DNA of 52,201 nt from Lachnospiraceae bacterium UBA7205 (lineage in GTDB: Bacteria; Bacillota; Clostridia; Lachnospirales; Lachnospiraceae), in contig DKUL01000064.1 in assembly GCA_002490665.1 (NCBI GenBank), positions 1 through 52,201 on the forward strand. Reading direction: 5' to 3'. Position numbers and translations under genes: made by a program. The stretch's first letter is position 1; every line of letters starts with the position of its first letter. The notes under the pieces were generated by a model. That model was not told the DNA's origin. It saw only the letters and a list, made by a program, of their open reading frames with translations, and ran no database searches. This document shows, piece by piece, positions 15,582 to 25,417 of this stretch.

Positions 15582-16568
15582 TCATATTTCCTTTAATAAA
15601 GCTGTCATTTCCTGATACATTGTAGTCCTGTCGCTTGATTTGAGGACTATGGAAATATAAGGATTTCCTGATTTGTCCTTTGAGTAGAGAATCAGGCAGT
15701 TCCCCGCTGCGCTGGTAGTCCCTGTCTTTCCGCCAATCACAGTCACATTATCAGGTGCAAATGCCTCCCCCTTGATGTAGGCATTGGAATTCTGGATGTC
15801 AATACTTTTTTCATTATTGTCTTTATCATGATAGGTGGATGTATAATTTGAAGTGTGTATTAACTCTGTGAATTTATCATACTTCAAGACTTCATTGGAT
15901 ATCAGGTACAAATCATACGCTGTTGTGTAGTGATTCGGATCTGTAAGTCCGTGTGGATTGACAAAGTGACTGTTTGTGGCGCCCAGACTGTTCGCCATAT
16001 CATTCATCATCTCCGCAAAACCTTCCACGCTTCCACCAATATGTTCTGCAATCATGATAGCCACATCATTGGACGATTTTAATAAAAGTGCATGCAGCGC
16101 CTGGTCCATTGTCATGGTATCGCCCGCCTCGATGCCGAGTTTTACCGCGCCCGATTCACCAATATAAACGTTTTCGGAGGCAGTAAGGACATCATCCAGG
16201 TTTCCGTACTTTAAGGCGCATAACGCCGTAAGTACCTTGGTAAGACTCGCCGGATTCAGTTTTTCATGGACATTTTTTGCATAGATTACCTTGCCTGATG
16301 TAACGTCAAACAGACCTGCCGCCTCTGCCTGGGACATGTCAACTGTCGTTCCTCCGGTAACATCACCAGTCACAATGCACAGCCCTGATGCAAAGGCATC
16401 GATCGTCTCTCCCTGTGTGTGTGCTGCGACAGAAAAGCTTGAATTATTTCTGTTCCTATCATATGCAAAAGTATAGTCCTTTGCACCGCAGCCTGCAAGA
16501 TTTGCCGCCAGCATCAAAACAAGCAATACAACACATACTGTCCTGCTAAGTTTATTTGTACATTTCAC
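15582..16568 (-). CDS. dacA: D-alanyl-D-alanine carboxypeptidase, lipoprotein
   Basis: A peptidoglycan carboxypeptidase of the S11 (DacA) family of about 328 residues. The N-terminus has a lipoprotein signal with lipobox ANLAGC. Catalytic motifs are SLTK (SxxK), SSNDVA (SxN) and KTGTT. The family's usual C-terminal domain after the catalytic part is lacking, as in short PBP5 forms. No ATG precedes the signal peptide. I chose GTG 16568, which overlaps the mgsA end; GGAG lies about 12 nt upstream. TTG 16592 is an alternative. It trims the terminal D-Ala of stem peptides. Gene symbol is by family only. Confidence 0.85.
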   Translation of the reverse strand: MKCTNKLSRTVCVVLLVLMLAANLAGCGAKDYTFAYDRNRNNSSFSVAAHTQGETIDAFASGLCIVTGDVTGGTTVDMSQAEAAGLFDVTSGKVIYAKNVHEKLNPASLTKVLTALCALKYGNLDDVLTASENVYIGESGAVKLGIEAGDTMTMDQALHALLLKSSNDVAIMIAEHIGGSVEGFAEMMNDMANSLGATNSHFVNPHGLTDPNHYTTAYDLYLISNEVLKYDKFTELIHTSNYTSTYHDKDNNEKSIDIQNSNAYIKGEAFAPDNVTVIGGKTGTTSAAGNCLILYSKDKSGNPYISIVLKSSDRTTMYQEMTALLKEI

Positions 16569-16947
16569 GCCAGTCCAAATCTCCTCTGTCAAGTGACTTA
16601 ATTAAAAGCTCTGCCGATGCAAGGTTTGTCGCCAATGGAATGTTGTGCATATCACAAAGCTTCACCGCATTATTCACATCCGGTTCATGCGACTTTGAAT
16701 TTAACGGATCCCGCAAAAAAATGACAAGGTCTATCTGATTATGCTCAATCTGTGCACAAATCTGCTGCTCACCGCCCAGATGCCCAGCCAGATACTTATG
16801 GATATTGAGATTTGTCACTTCTTCTATCAGCCTTCCTGTCGTACCCGTTGCAAACAACTCGTTTTTACTCAGGATTCCTCTGTATGCTATACAAAAGTTC
16901 TGCATTAATTTCTTTTTTCCATCATGTGCGATTAAAGCAATATTCAT
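16552..16947 (-). CDS. mgsA: Methylglyoxal synthase
   Basis: A 131-residue enzyme converting dihydroxyacetone phosphate to methylglyoxal and phosphate. Motifs are HDGKKKLM, ATGTTGRLIEE, AGHLGGEQQI and FLRDPLNSKSHEPDVNNAVKL. The first and last contain the conserved Asp residues, and IPLATNLASAELLI closes the fold. Full family length. It follows rodA by about 100 bp and overlaps the carboxypeptidase start, a common clostridial arrangement after min-rodA. Confidence 0.94.
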   Translation of the reverse strand: MNIALIAHDGKKKLMQNFCIAYRGILSKNELFATGTTGRLIEEVTNLNIHKYLAGHLGGEQQICAQIEHNQIDLVIFLRDPLNSKSHEPDVNNAVKLCDMHNIPLATNLASAELLIKSLDRGDLDWREMYK

Positions 16948-17045
16948 AATTTTATATGCACCTTCCTTTGTCTATTTTATCTAAGAATATTTTAACTCCT
17001 TTGCGTTCAAAAATCTATATAATTTATTGTTATTTTTATATTAAT

Positions 17046-18158
17046 TTAATTATTGTATTTCCTAATACACTGTAAGCGTACATTAAGGACAATCCCCATT
17101 CCGATGTAAAGACTGACCAGGGATGTCAGCCCATAGCTTACAAACGGCAGCGGTAAACCAGTATTGGGAAAAAGCCCCGTTGCCACTGAGATGTTCACAA
17201 AGCTCTGGAACCCGACAAGCGCTGCCATTCCTGACGCAATGCACGTTCCTGCCAAATCCTTTGCCTTTCTTGCAACATTCAGGCATTCCAGCGTAATCAG
17301 AAACAGAAGCACGACAACAGTGCATCCGCCGACAAAACCTAACTCCTCGCCTACAATGGTAAATATAAAGTCTGTCTGTGGTTCTGACACAAAATTACTG
17401 TTTTTGACAGAAATCATGTTGTTGTTTAATCCTTTTCCCCATAACTGGCCGGAGCCAATTGCCATCATTGCGTTTGTCTGCTGATAGGCTGTTGTCTGGG
17501 CGTACTTTTCCGGCTCAAGCCATGCAAGGATACGCTCCTGCTGGTAACTGTTAATAATTGTCTGGTCCGGCTGCAAAACCATGATAAAAAATATAACTGC
17601 TGCCGGTACCGCCACGGCAAGCGTGCCAAATATGAACTTGTAGCTGAGTCCCCCCACATACCATACAATACAGAAAATTACCACCACGACTACACTTGTA
17701 GACATGTCGGGCTGGTCATAAATAAGGTATAGTGGCGGTGCCAACAATATCAGCATCGCTGCAATATTCTTTAAGGAATTCAGTTTTTCACGGTGTTTCA
17801 TGATGAACTGGGAATAAAACAAAATAAGCATAATCTTGGTAAGCTCTGACGGCTGGAACTGTATTCCGCCGATTAAAAGCCAGCGTTTTGCATTGTTCAC
17901 TTCCCTGCCAAAAAATACAACCATGAGGAGAAACACGATGTTGAGTGCATAGATTCCCCAGTGAAAGCGCAGGAAAAAGGAATAGTCAAAAAACGAAAGC
18001 ACTATCATGATAAAAAAACCCATGACAAACCCCTGAATCTGTTTGTTCTGAAGTTCCATCCTCGCACTGCCGATTGACAATATGCCAATAATCGTTATTG
18101 CCGCCAGCAAAAATATCAGTTTAAAATCATAATCCCTTACTCTGTATTTTTTTAGCAT
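17046..18158 (-). CDS. rodA: RodA/FtsW-family peptidoglycan polymerase
   Basis: A 370-residue SEDS glycosyltransferase that polymerises lipid II with a class B PBP partner. About ten membrane segments are visible. Diagnostic stretches are NNAKRWLLIGGIQFQPSELTKI, YDQPDMSTSVV (the catalytic-region Asp), and NTGLPLPFVSYGLTSLVSLYIGMG near the C-terminus. GGGAAAGGGAAA precedes the ATG. It follows minE by 38 bp, so it belongs to the mre-min operon, with PBP2 encoded in the same block as its probable partner. Confidence 0.94.
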   Translation of the reverse strand: MLKKYRVRDYDFKLIFLLAAITIIGILSIGSARMELQNKQIQGFVMGFFIMIVLSFFDYSFFLRFHWGIYALNIVFLLMVVFFGREVNNAKRWLLIGGIQFQPSELTKIMLILFYSQFIMKHREKLNSLKNIAAMLILLAPPLYLIYDQPDMSTSVVVVVIFCIVWYVGGLSYKFIFGTLAVAVPAAVIFFIMVLQPDQTIINSYQQERILAWLEPEKYAQTTAYQQTNAMMAIGSGQLWGKGLNNNMISVKNSNFVSEPQTDFIFTIVGEELGFVGGCTVVVLLFLITLECLNVARKAKDLAGTCIASGMAALVGFQSFVNISVATGLFPNTGLPLPFVSYGLTSLVSLYIGMGIVLNVRLQCIRKYNN

Positions 18159-18196
18159 TTTCCCTTTCCCTGTCCTTCAAATCCTAATTTTGCCAT

Positions 18197-18466
18197 TCAG
18201 TCCCGCAAATCCAGTATCGGAATATTGGCGTATAAAACAGGCATTTTTTTCCCGTTTCTTGCCGAACTTCCTGTTTTTGATATCTGTACCTCCATGCTGG
18301 TAGAATCAATTTTCATATACTTTGAAATCACCTGTGCAATATCATTTTTAATCAGCTCCATCATTTCAGGAGAACAGTTCACCCTGTCTGATATCAGCAA
18401 AATTTTAAGCCTGTCCTTTGCAATCTGACTGGATGTTTTTCTTTTAAAAATAGAAAATATATTCAT
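18197..18466 (-). CDS. minE: Cell division topological specificity factor MinE
   Basis: An 89-residue protein that stimulates MinD ATPase and restricts MinCD to the poles. The N-terminal MNIFSIFKRKTSSQIAKDRL is the membrane- and MinD-binding part; LKILLISDR and the C-terminal beta region form the dimer. The ATG at 18466 overlaps the minD stop as ATGA and has GGAGGAGCGGGC upstream; a longer reading from 18517 would lie inside minD. Confidence 0.94.
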   Translation of the reverse strand: MNIFSIFKRKTSSQIAKDRLKILLISDRVNCSPEMMELIKNDIAQVISKYMKIDSTSMEVQISKTGSSARNGKKMPVLYANIPILDLRD

Positions 18467-19272
18467 GCCCGCTCCTCCTGTAGATTTTTTTTGAATAATC
18501 CTGAAAATCTTGTCCAAATTGTGACATTTTTTCCAAAATCCTTAAAAGGAACCTCTTTGCCTTCAAGACGCTTGCAAATATTGAAAAACGCCTGTCCGGC
18601 ATCTGAATTTTTTCCCACGAGCGGTTCGCCCTGGTTTGTGGCGATTACGACGTTCTCATCATCAGGAACCACCCCGAGAAGCGGCAGCCCCAATATGTCA
18701 AGCACATCATCGACAGTCATCATTTCTCCGCGGCGTATCAAATCCTGACGCAGCCTGTTTAAGACCAGATCCACCTTCTTAATCTCATTTGCCTCGAGAA
18801 GTCCGATAATTCTGTCCGCATCCCTGATTGCAGAAACCTCCGGGGTTGTCACTACAATCGCATGGTCAGCGCCTGCTATCGCATTCTGGAACCCCTGTTC
18901 AATTCCTGCGGGACAATCCAGAATTATGTAATCAAACTGTTCCCGCAGACTGTCAATCAATTTTACCATCTGCCCTGGTGTGATACAGTTTTTATCCCTT
19001 GTCTGTGCCGCCGGCATCAGAAACAGCCCGGAATGTCTTTTGTCCTTTATCAGTGCCTGTTTTAGCCTGCAGTTTCCCTCTATGACATCCACTAGGTTAT
19101 AGACGATGCGGTTTTCCAGTCCCATCACAACGTCCAGATTCCGAAGTCCGATGTCTGCATCGATTAAAACAACACTTTTTCCCAGCTCCGCAAGACCTGT
19201 TCCTACGTTTGCAGATGTGGTGGTCTTTCCCACACCGCCTTTTCCGGATGTAACAACAATTACTTCACTCAT
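18463..19272 (-). CDS. minD: Septum site-determining ATPase MinD
   Basis: A 269-residue deviant-Walker ATPase that recruits MinC to the membrane. The P-loop SGKGGVGKTTTSANVG is at 9-24, with DADIGLRNLD and YIILDCPAGIEQG following. The C-terminus WTRFSGLFKKNLQEERA is the amphipathic membrane-targeting helix. GGAGGATTCCT precedes the ATG. It follows minC by 82 bp and overlaps minE by 4 bp. Confidence 0.97.
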   Translation of the reverse strand: MSEVIVVTSGKGGVGKTTTSANVGTGLAELGKSVVLIDADIGLRNLDVVMGLENRIVYNLVDVIEGNCRLKQALIKDKRHSGLFLMPAAQTRDKNCITPGQMVKLIDSLREQFDYIILDCPAGIEQGFQNAIAGADHAIVVTTPEVSAIRDADRIIGLLEANEIKKVDLVLNRLRQDLIRRGEMMTVDDVLDILGLPLLGVVPDDENVVIATNQGEPLVGKNSDAGQAFFNICKRLEGKEVPFKDFGKNVTIWTRFSGLFKKNLQEERA

Positions 19273-19354
19273 AGGAATCCTCCATTATCATTAATGGTTC
19301 TCCGGACGCCAAAACACCAGTCAGGGACTGCCGCAAATTATTTCACGGCATTCT

Positions 19355-20035
19355 CTACAGTGTAAAATTGTCCAGCAATTCTTTGGTAATAGACTCCATC
19401 TGCACTTTTCCATTGCTGGTATATGCAATCCTTGGTTCTGTTTTGGGCTTATGAAATCCCCATCTTGTTGTTTTCCGTGGCTGACTGTCATACACAAGGT
19501 CGCCTATCTGAAGCATATGCGGGTTCATATCAAGTGCAACGACGAAATGATTGTTATTTCCGCCGGCTCCCGCATACACATCACCAGTCAGGCTGCCAAG
19601 CACCACAATATCCTTACCGGAATACACACGGCTTCCTTCACAGACATCACCCAGAATGATGATGCTGTGCTCTGTCTCGATGCTGGCCCCGTCTCGCAGC
19701 GTCCCGCGGTAAAACTGTCCGCAGTTTTCATCTTCCTGAAATTTCAGATTGTTCTGTATTCCGAGAAACTTTAAATTTTTCTCCTCATCTTTTCCCATAA
19801 GGCATAGTATATTCAAACGCGAATTCTGCGTAATCGCATCCAGTATTTCCCGCTCCTGGTTTTCGGTCAGTTCTCTTCCTTCCAGGGAAATTGCAACCGA
19901 TGCATTTTTAAAAAAACCGTCCGCTTCCCTGAATTTGACCGCAATATTCTCCAGCAATTCCTGAAACGAAATTGTGTCATCCATAATTACGGATATGCCA
20001 TTTGGAAAACTTTTTAAAATAACTGAATTCTTCAC
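19355..20035 (-). CDS. minC: Septum site-determining protein MinC
   Basis: A 226-residue FtsZ inhibitor. The N-terminal domain (about 1-105) is variable, with ISFQELLENIAVKF. The C-terminal beta-helix (about 108-205) has FYRGTLRDGASIETEHSIII, GDVCEGSRVYSGKDIVVLGS and GDVYAGAGG repeats. The start is GTG at 20035, with AGGAG 5 nt upstream and no in-frame ATG nearby. It completes minCDE after PBP2. Confidence 0.93.
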   Translation of the reverse strand: MKNSVILKSFPNGISVIMDDTISFQELLENIAVKFREADGFFKNASVAISLEGRELTENQEREILDAITQNSRLNILCLMGKDEEKNLKFLGIQNNLKFQEDENCGQFYRGTLRDGASIETEHSIIILGDVCEGSRVYSGKDIVVLGSLTGDVYAGAGGNNNHFVVALDMNPHMLQIGDLVYDSQPRKTTRWGFHKPKTEPRIAYTSNGKVQMESITKELLDNFTL

Positions 20036-20114
20036 ATTTGCTCCTTTTGTTTTTCACTGGTCCTTCTGTGACAACACTCTTGTGGCTGATATACTCAGAT
20101 ATATCTGTGCACAA

Positions 20115-23009
20115 TTAATCCTGCTGTATTCCACTGACGGTTTCGGGAATCTCTGCCGTTCCTGTCAGCAGTTCGTCTTCCCCTGCCAGTCCATAGTAAT
20201 ATTTATATACATCCCTTGCAGTCTGTGCTGCGTAATCTGAGCTGTATCCATATGCAATACGCACTGTTATTGATATCTCTGGATTTTCATAGGGTGCATA
20301 ACTGAGAAAAACTGCATGGTTGGTACGGTTCCGTCCTTCCTGCGCTGTACCGGTTTTTCCGGCAACATTTACTGCCAAATCCTTATAATACTGCTTCTTT
20401 TCAATGACTGTCCGCATACCGGCATGAATGGCATCCCAGATGCTGTTGTCAATGTCAATCGTGTTCCTGATCTCCGGCGTATAATCCTCGATAAGGTTAC
20501 CCTTTGAATCGGTCAGCTTGTCCAGAAGGCTTAGCTTGAATACCGTCCCGCTGTTTGCAACTGCCGTGACATACCGCGCCAGTCCGACTGTTGTATAGTT
20601 ATTCGTTCCCTGTCCGATTGCCGATGGGACAATATACTCATCCGAAAATTTTGGTTCTGATTCTGTTATCTCAATACCGGATTTTTCCGTGAGTCCAAAC
20701 ATGTCCGCATATTTTCGCAGACGCGATAGTCCATATTCGCTGTTATAGCCATTGCTGTCCTGCCCCAGCCGGTAGCCCACCTCGTAATAGAACACATTGC
20801 ACGAATTTGCTATCGCGTTGGACAAATTCATGGAGCCATGTCCTGCGGATGACCAGCACCGAATCGGCGGCTCTATCTTGTCAAAGATACCTGTACAGAA
20901 AACTGTTTCCGTCAGTGATGAAATGACACCCTCCTGCATGGCGGCTACCGCCGATACCATCTTGAATGTGGAACCGGGAGCCGTCTCCTGCTGCGTGGCA
21001 GCGCTCCACTGCGGCACTGATAAATCCGCCTGAAGCTTCGCAAAATAATCGGCGTCCACACCGTTTGCCAGCTTATTGATATCATATCCGGGGTAAGAGA
21101 CGAGCGCCAGTACCTCCCCGGTGTTGACGTCTGTCACGACACAGGAGCCTGAACATGGGTCGAGCGCCAGCTGTGCCGGCGTTATCTGCAATGTCTGTAT
21201 CATTTCCAGCATAAAATTATACGGATTGCTGACACCGTTTTTCAATGCAGTAATTTTGCTCTCTTCAACATTGATAATGTCCTGCTCCCATAACAGCATA
21301 CATACCTGCCTTCCCGTTATGGTCTGGTCGCTTATCATATATTTGTACAGCCTTTTCGAAAATTTTGTATTATTGCGGAGATTTTCAACAATATACTGTA
21401 TGACGCTGTTAAGTACTTCTGTGGAGTCTGAGTACTGGGATGTCACAGAAAGCTTTGTCGTATCAATCCAGTTCTGGGATATTGCATAAGTCAGATATTC
21501 GTTAAGGCTTATGACCTCTTCTGTCGTCCATGCAATGTAAGTTGAATCCTCCCTGTCAATGGCAGAGCTGACCAGCACACCTTTATCCATCAGCATGGAG
21601 ACAACATAGCTCTCGTAGTTTTTATATTCCTTGGTCAGTTCATTGTACGGCGTTTTCAACGTGGATAGCTCTTCCCTGAGGGAAGCCAGTACATTCTGCT
21701 GCTTATCCAGAAAAATCTGATAGACTTCCTTTTCCGTGTCATAGGCGTTCGCGTCACTAAAGTGGTTGATGTCTATCACATTGTTGTTAAAAAGCGCAAA
21801 GTAAACGTCATCTATCGGAATAATGATATTCTGGCGCGAGGAGGAGGTCAGTGGGTCATAGTTAAACATATTTCTGGTTTTGGATACGATAATACCCGCT
21901 ATTTTCTGTTCCAGGATATTGTAAATGGCAACCTGCAAATCCTTGTCCAATGTCAGGTAAACATCATTTCCTGCCTGCGGTTCAACGACATCCGTTGTCT
22001 CAATCACTTTTCCAAGGTTGTCGACATAAATGGTCTCAGAACCCTTTTTCCCCTGAAGCTTCAGCTCCATTACCTGTTCAATACCGCCTTTTCCGACCGT
22101 ATCATTCATGGTATAGCTTTCGTCCTGAGCCGAGAGCTCAGCCAGTTCTTCCGACGAAATTTTTCCTGTATATCCGAGAATATGTGAAAAATAATAAGGG
22201 TAATTATACCTGCGTATCATGTCCTCCTCAATGGCAACACCTTCAAGGTCTGGGGCGTTTTCCATTATGACGGCGACCGTTTCCAGAGATACATCTGTTG
22301 CCACGGTCGTGGGAATATATTTCTGGAAGCTGTACAGGTTCATTTGGTACCGCAGTGTCACCAATTCCAGAATTTCCCTTCTGGTATACCCTTCCTCGGG
22401 GACAAATTCACGCTTGCCGCTGGCATTTTCATGATAAGTGCCTATTTTAAATCGGTTGACCAGATAGTCCATGATTTCCTGAGCAGACGCATTTCTCATG
22501 TAATACTTAAAATCATCACTGTCTATCGCGGCAATTCCGTACACGTCCGCCTTGAAGCGTAAAAGTCTCGTGCCTTCCACCGTAAACTCATAATCATTGT
22601 TTTCATTCAAAATAATATTGAAGTCGCTGATAATGCTGTCGCCATTATCCTCAATCATATGAATAAGCTTATAAAGCGTGTCATTCAGCCGTTCGTTTCC
22701 GGCGGAACCAGATTCATACACGTCCTCTATGGTGACAGAATATGCAAGCTCATTATACGCGAGAAGATTACCCTTTCTGTCATAGATATTTCCCCTGGTT
22801 CCTTCGATAATCTTTTCCTTTTGTATCATCAGGCGGAAGTTATCCAGATATGATTCCCCATTCACAATCTGCAGGTCAAATAATCTGTAAATCAAAACCA
22901 CTGCCATTCCGGCAAACACGATAAATAACAGGAGCAGCCTGGATGTTATCAGATTATACAAACTTTCGCCAATCCTTCTAAACAACTTTGTGGTCACCTC
23001 TTTCGACAT
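20115..23009 (-). CDS. mrdA: Penicillin-binding protein 2 (class B transpeptidase) with large insertion
   Basis: A 964-residue elongation-type D,D-transpeptidase, partner of RodA. One membrane anchor lies at about 23-43, the dimerisation region at about 60-350, and the transpeptidase starts near 357 (LTLDKDLQVAIYNILE). Catalytic motifs are PGSTFK (Ser near 679), NSCN near 735 and KTGTAQ near 883. About 230 residues between LTLDKDLQ and GSCVVTDVNTGEVLALVSYP (about 385-615) are absent from typical 600-700-residue PBP2. The ATG overlaps mreD by 32 bp with a poor Shine-Dalgarno. Gene name by family and position; spoVD-like alternatives are less likely here. Confidence 0.9.
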   Translation of the reverse strand: MSKEVTTKLFRRIGESLYNLITSRLLLLFIVFAGMAVVLIYRLFDLQIVNGESYLDNFRLMIQKEKIIEGTRGNIYDRKGNLLAYNELAYSVTIEDVYESGSAGNERLNDTLYKLIHMIEDNGDSIISDFNIILNENNDYEFTVEGTRLLRFKADVYGIAAIDSDDFKYYMRNASAQEIMDYLVNRFKIGTYHENASGKREFVPEEGYTRREILELVTLRYQMNLYSFQKYIPTTVATDVSLETVAVIMENAPDLEGVAIEEDMIRRYNYPYYFSHILGYTGKISSEELAELSAQDESYTMNDTVGKGGIEQVMELKLQGKKGSETIYVDNLGKVIETTDVVEPQAGNDVYLTLDKDLQVAIYNILEQKIAGIIVSKTRNMFNYDPLTSSSRQNIIIPIDDVYFALFNNNVIDINHFSDANAYDTEKEVYQIFLDKQQNVLASLREELSTLKTPYNELTKEYKNYESYVVSMLMDKGVLVSSAIDREDSTYIAWTTEEVISLNEYLTYAISQNWIDTTKLSVTSQYSDSTEVLNSVIQYIVENLRNNTKFSKRLYKYMISDQTITGRQVCMLLWEQDIINVEESKITALKNGVSNPYNFMLEMIQTLQITPAQLALDPCSGSCVVTDVNTGEVLALVSYPGYDINKLANGVDADYFAKLQADLSVPQWSAATQQETAPGSTFKMVSAVAAMQEGVISSLTETVFCTGIFDKIEPPIRCWSSAGHGSMNLSNAIANSCNVFYYEVGYRLGQDSNGYNSEYGLSRLRKYADMFGLTEKSGIEITESEPKFSDEYIVPSAIGQGTNNYTTVGLARYVTAVANSGTVFKLSLLDKLTDSKGNLIEDYTPEIRNTIDIDNSIWDAIHAGMRTVIEKKQYYKDLAVNVAGKTGTAQEGRNRTNHAVFLSYAPYENPEISITVRIAYGYSSDYAAQTARDVYKYYYGLAGEDELLTGTAEIPETVSGIQQD

Positions 23010-23499
23010 CGTCCATTGTTCTGTTCAATACCAAAATACATGGATAAATAAACACCGTAACAAATATTGTGTAAACAATCTCAGGGAATATGATATGTTT
23101 CAGGTAAAACAAAAAATCAAATCGGCTTCTCAACAGATACAGCAGTACATAGCATGTAAAGCAATATACAAAATCACTGCCGAAAATCAGTAACAAGGGC
23201 AGCTTGATATCCTCCTGGAAAAAAATACTGTGAAACACTCCGTTTGCAGCGCCTATGTACAAGTAAATCAGCGCATAAAAACCAAGAACATTTCCGTAAA
23301 AAATATCCATCAGGAATCCGCATAAAAATCCGACAACCATACCATATTTCTTACCGTACATAAACCCATAGGACACGGTTATGATTATCAGTATATTCGG
23401 AGAGATGCCACCAAAGTTCAGTGCCTGAAACAGCGTAGTCTGAAGGACAAAACCACTCAATATTACAAAAAATAATATGATATTTCTTTTCATGTACAT
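22978..23499 (-). CDS. mreD: Rod shape-determining protein MreD
   Basis: A 173-residue membrane protein of the elongasome with five to six hydrophobic segments. It starts KRNIILFFVILSGFVLQTTL and has GFLCGFLMDIFYGNVLGFYA, typical of MreD. It lies between mreC (12 bp upstream) and PBP2 (overlap). ATG 23499 and 23493 are both possible; AGGGA precedes them. Confidence 0.92.
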   Translation of the reverse strand: MYMKRNIILFFVILSGFVLQTTLFQALNFGGISPNILIIITVSYGFMYGKKYGMVVGFLCGFLMDIFYGNVLGFYALIYLYIGAANGVFHSIFFQEDIKLPLLLIFGSDFVYCFTCYVLLYLLRSRFDFLFYLKHIIFPEIVYTIFVTVFIYPCILVLNRTMDDVERGDHKVV

Positions 23500-23511
23500 G
23501 CCAATCCCTAA

Positions 23512-24381
23512 CTAATCTTCTATCTGCTGTTTTGTTTTTAGTATGACAAGAACTTCTTCAAGATGTTCAAAATCAACTGCCGGAGTGATTTTCCCGGACT
23601 TTGTGATGTTGTTCGAATCCTGGTTAATCTCACTGATATATCCAATCAGGATACTCGGAAGATACTTATCACTGATATTTGATGTGACCACCTTGTCTCC
23701 GACTTTGACTGTATTTTGTGAATCAATCAGCTGTCCAAAGCCGATGGTGCCCTCCTCCATCAGCTGAAGCGAACCTGTGACCATCAAAATGTCCGAACTG
23801 GCAAGCACCATTCCGCTGACATTGGAATCATCGTTTATCACGGCATTGACCTTTGCCCAGTTTGAGCCAATTGCCACAATGCGCCCGACAAGCCCTCCGC
23901 CGGCAATCACATTCATGTCAACTGCCAGCCCGTCATCGGTTCCCTTATTGATGGTAAATGCATGAAACCAGTTTCCACTGTCCCTGGCTATAATCCTGGC
24001 ACCAACCTTTTCGTAGCCGCTGTATTGTTCGTCGAGCTTATACAGTTCACGCAGGTTGTTCAACTCGTATTTATCCTGCTGAAGCTGTGTGTTTTGTACA
24101 GTCAATTCTGCTATCTGCTGTTTCAGCTCCTGATTCTCTTCCAGAATAATCCGCAGCTCCCCAAGTTCATCCATTCTGACTGACATCCATGTGCCGATGC
24201 GGCTGACACCGCTCTGAAACGGAACAACCACGTATCCTACCAGTTTATTCAGGGGCAGTGCTGAGTAGTCCGTCAGAAAAGTCACTGCCATCAGTGCCAC
24301 ACAGACACACGTCAAAATCAACAGCAGATATTTACTCGGAATAGAGAACTTGTCTCTTTTTCTTTTTACAACCGGACTCAT
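23512..24381 (-). CDS. mreC: Rod shape-determining protein MreC
   Basis: A 289-residue bitopic scaffold of the elongasome. A basic cytoplasmic N-terminus is followed by one membrane segment (about 18-38), a coiled coil (about 72-110, LGELRIILEENQELKQQIAEL) and the extracytoplasmic beta domain with KVGARIIARDSGNWFHAFTI and GLVGRIVAIGSNWAKVN. Five bp after mreB. The Shine-Dalgarno is weak, consistent with coupling. Confidence 0.94.
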   Translation of the reverse strand: MSPVVKRKRDKFSIPSKYLLLILTCVCVALMAVTFLTDYSALPLNKLVGYVVVPFQSGVSRIGTWMSVRMDELGELRIILEENQELKQQIAELTVQNTQLQQDKYELNNLRELYKLDEQYSGYEKVGARIIARDSGNWFHAFTINKGTDDGLAVDMNVIAGGGLVGRIVAIGSNWAKVNAVINDDSNVSGMVLASSDILMVTGSLQLMEEGTIGFGQLIDSQNTVKVGDKVVTSNISDKYLPSILIGYISEINQDSNNITKSGKITPAVDFEHLEEVLVILKTKQQIED

Positions 24382-24386
24382 GAATA

Positions 24387-25397
24387 TTAGCGCCCCATTC
24401 CTTCTAAATAAGCAACTGATTTGTAGTTATCATCTTTTATAATCTTTGCCAGGCCAAGTGCAACACCCGATACCGGATTCTCACTGATATTGACCTTCAG
24501 TCCCGTGCCCTTGGCAATCAGCTCCGCGAGGTGCACGACCTGTGAAGCGCCTCCTGTCAGGTATATTCCCCGTCTGAATATGTCCGCCGAAAGTTCGGGC
24601 GGCGTTCTCTCAAGAATTACCCTGATGTTGTCAATAATCATGTTAAAGTTTTCAAGCATGCTTTCGCTCACCAAATCCGTGGGAATTTCTTTTTCCATGG
24701 GAAGCCCTGTCACGATATCCCTGCCGTATACGACAGCCTTCCTGTTTTCCTCCTCAAGCTCGCGCAAATCAATCTTTACATTCTCTGCGGTCTTGCTGCC
24801 GACAATCAGGCTGAACTCCTTGCGAATCGCGTTTTTGATGGATTCGTCAAACTTCTGCCCGCCCACCTTAATCAGGCGGCTGAGCACGATTCCGCCCAGC
24901 GACAGGATGGAAATTTCCGTGGTATGGAATCCTACGTTGACAACAAGAATCCCCTGTGCGTTCTTGACATCTATGTCAAGCCCAAGGCCGTCCGCAACTG
25001 CTTTTTCAACCCGCATAATCTTTTTCGCCTTGATATTCGCATCCTTAACCAAATCGGTAAATGCCCTTTTCTCCACCGCAGTGATATCTGACGGGACCGC
25101 CATATAAAATTCGGCAGGCTTGACAGCGCCTTTGTTACAGTCAAGGATAAAGTTCTTGAGGAGCAGCTGCATATTTTTAATATCCGCAATGACCCCGTTA
25201 CAAAGCGGATAGGAAATTTCAATGTTAGACGGTGATTTCTCAAACATTTCAAACGCGGAATCACCATATGCAAATAAATTTTTCTTGTCCTCGATTGCAA
25301 TCATATTCTTCTCAACAATGACATTGTCTCCATGAGCATTGTAAATCTTAATCGTCCTGGTACCTAAATCAATACCAAATGCGTTGTTAGCCAACAT
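24387..25397 (-). CDS. mreB: Rod shape-determining actin homologue MreB
   Basis: A 336-residue bacterial actin that orients the elongation machinery. The nucleotide-binding motifs are GIDLGTRTIKIYN near the start, VVNVGFHTTEISILSLGGIV in the middle and GIYLTGGASQVVHLAELI near the C-terminus. It is somewhat divergent: the usual VGDGT-type loop reads VVNVGFHTTEIS. ATG 25397 has AAAGGAG upstream; a longer reading from 25421 overlaps radC. The neighbours mreC and mreD confirm the role. Confidence 0.93.
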   Translation of the reverse strand: MLANNAFGIDLGTRTIKIYNAHGDNVIVEKNMIAIEDKKNLFAYGDSAFEMFEKSPSNIEISYPLCNGVIADIKNMQLLLKNFILDCNKGAVKPAEFYMAVPSDITAVEKRAFTDLVKDANIKAKKIMRVEKAVADGLGLDIDVKNAQGILVVNVGFHTTEISILSLGGIVLSRLIKVGGQKFDESIKNAIRKEFSLIVGSKTAENVKIDLRELEEENRKAVVYGRDIVTGLPMEKEIPTDLVSESMLENFNMIIDNIRVILERTPPELSADIFRRGIYLTGGASQVVHLAELIAKGTGLKVNISENPVSGVALGLAKIIKDDNYKSVAYLEGMGR

Positions 25398-25417
25398 AAC
25401 AACTCCTTTCTTGTTCT

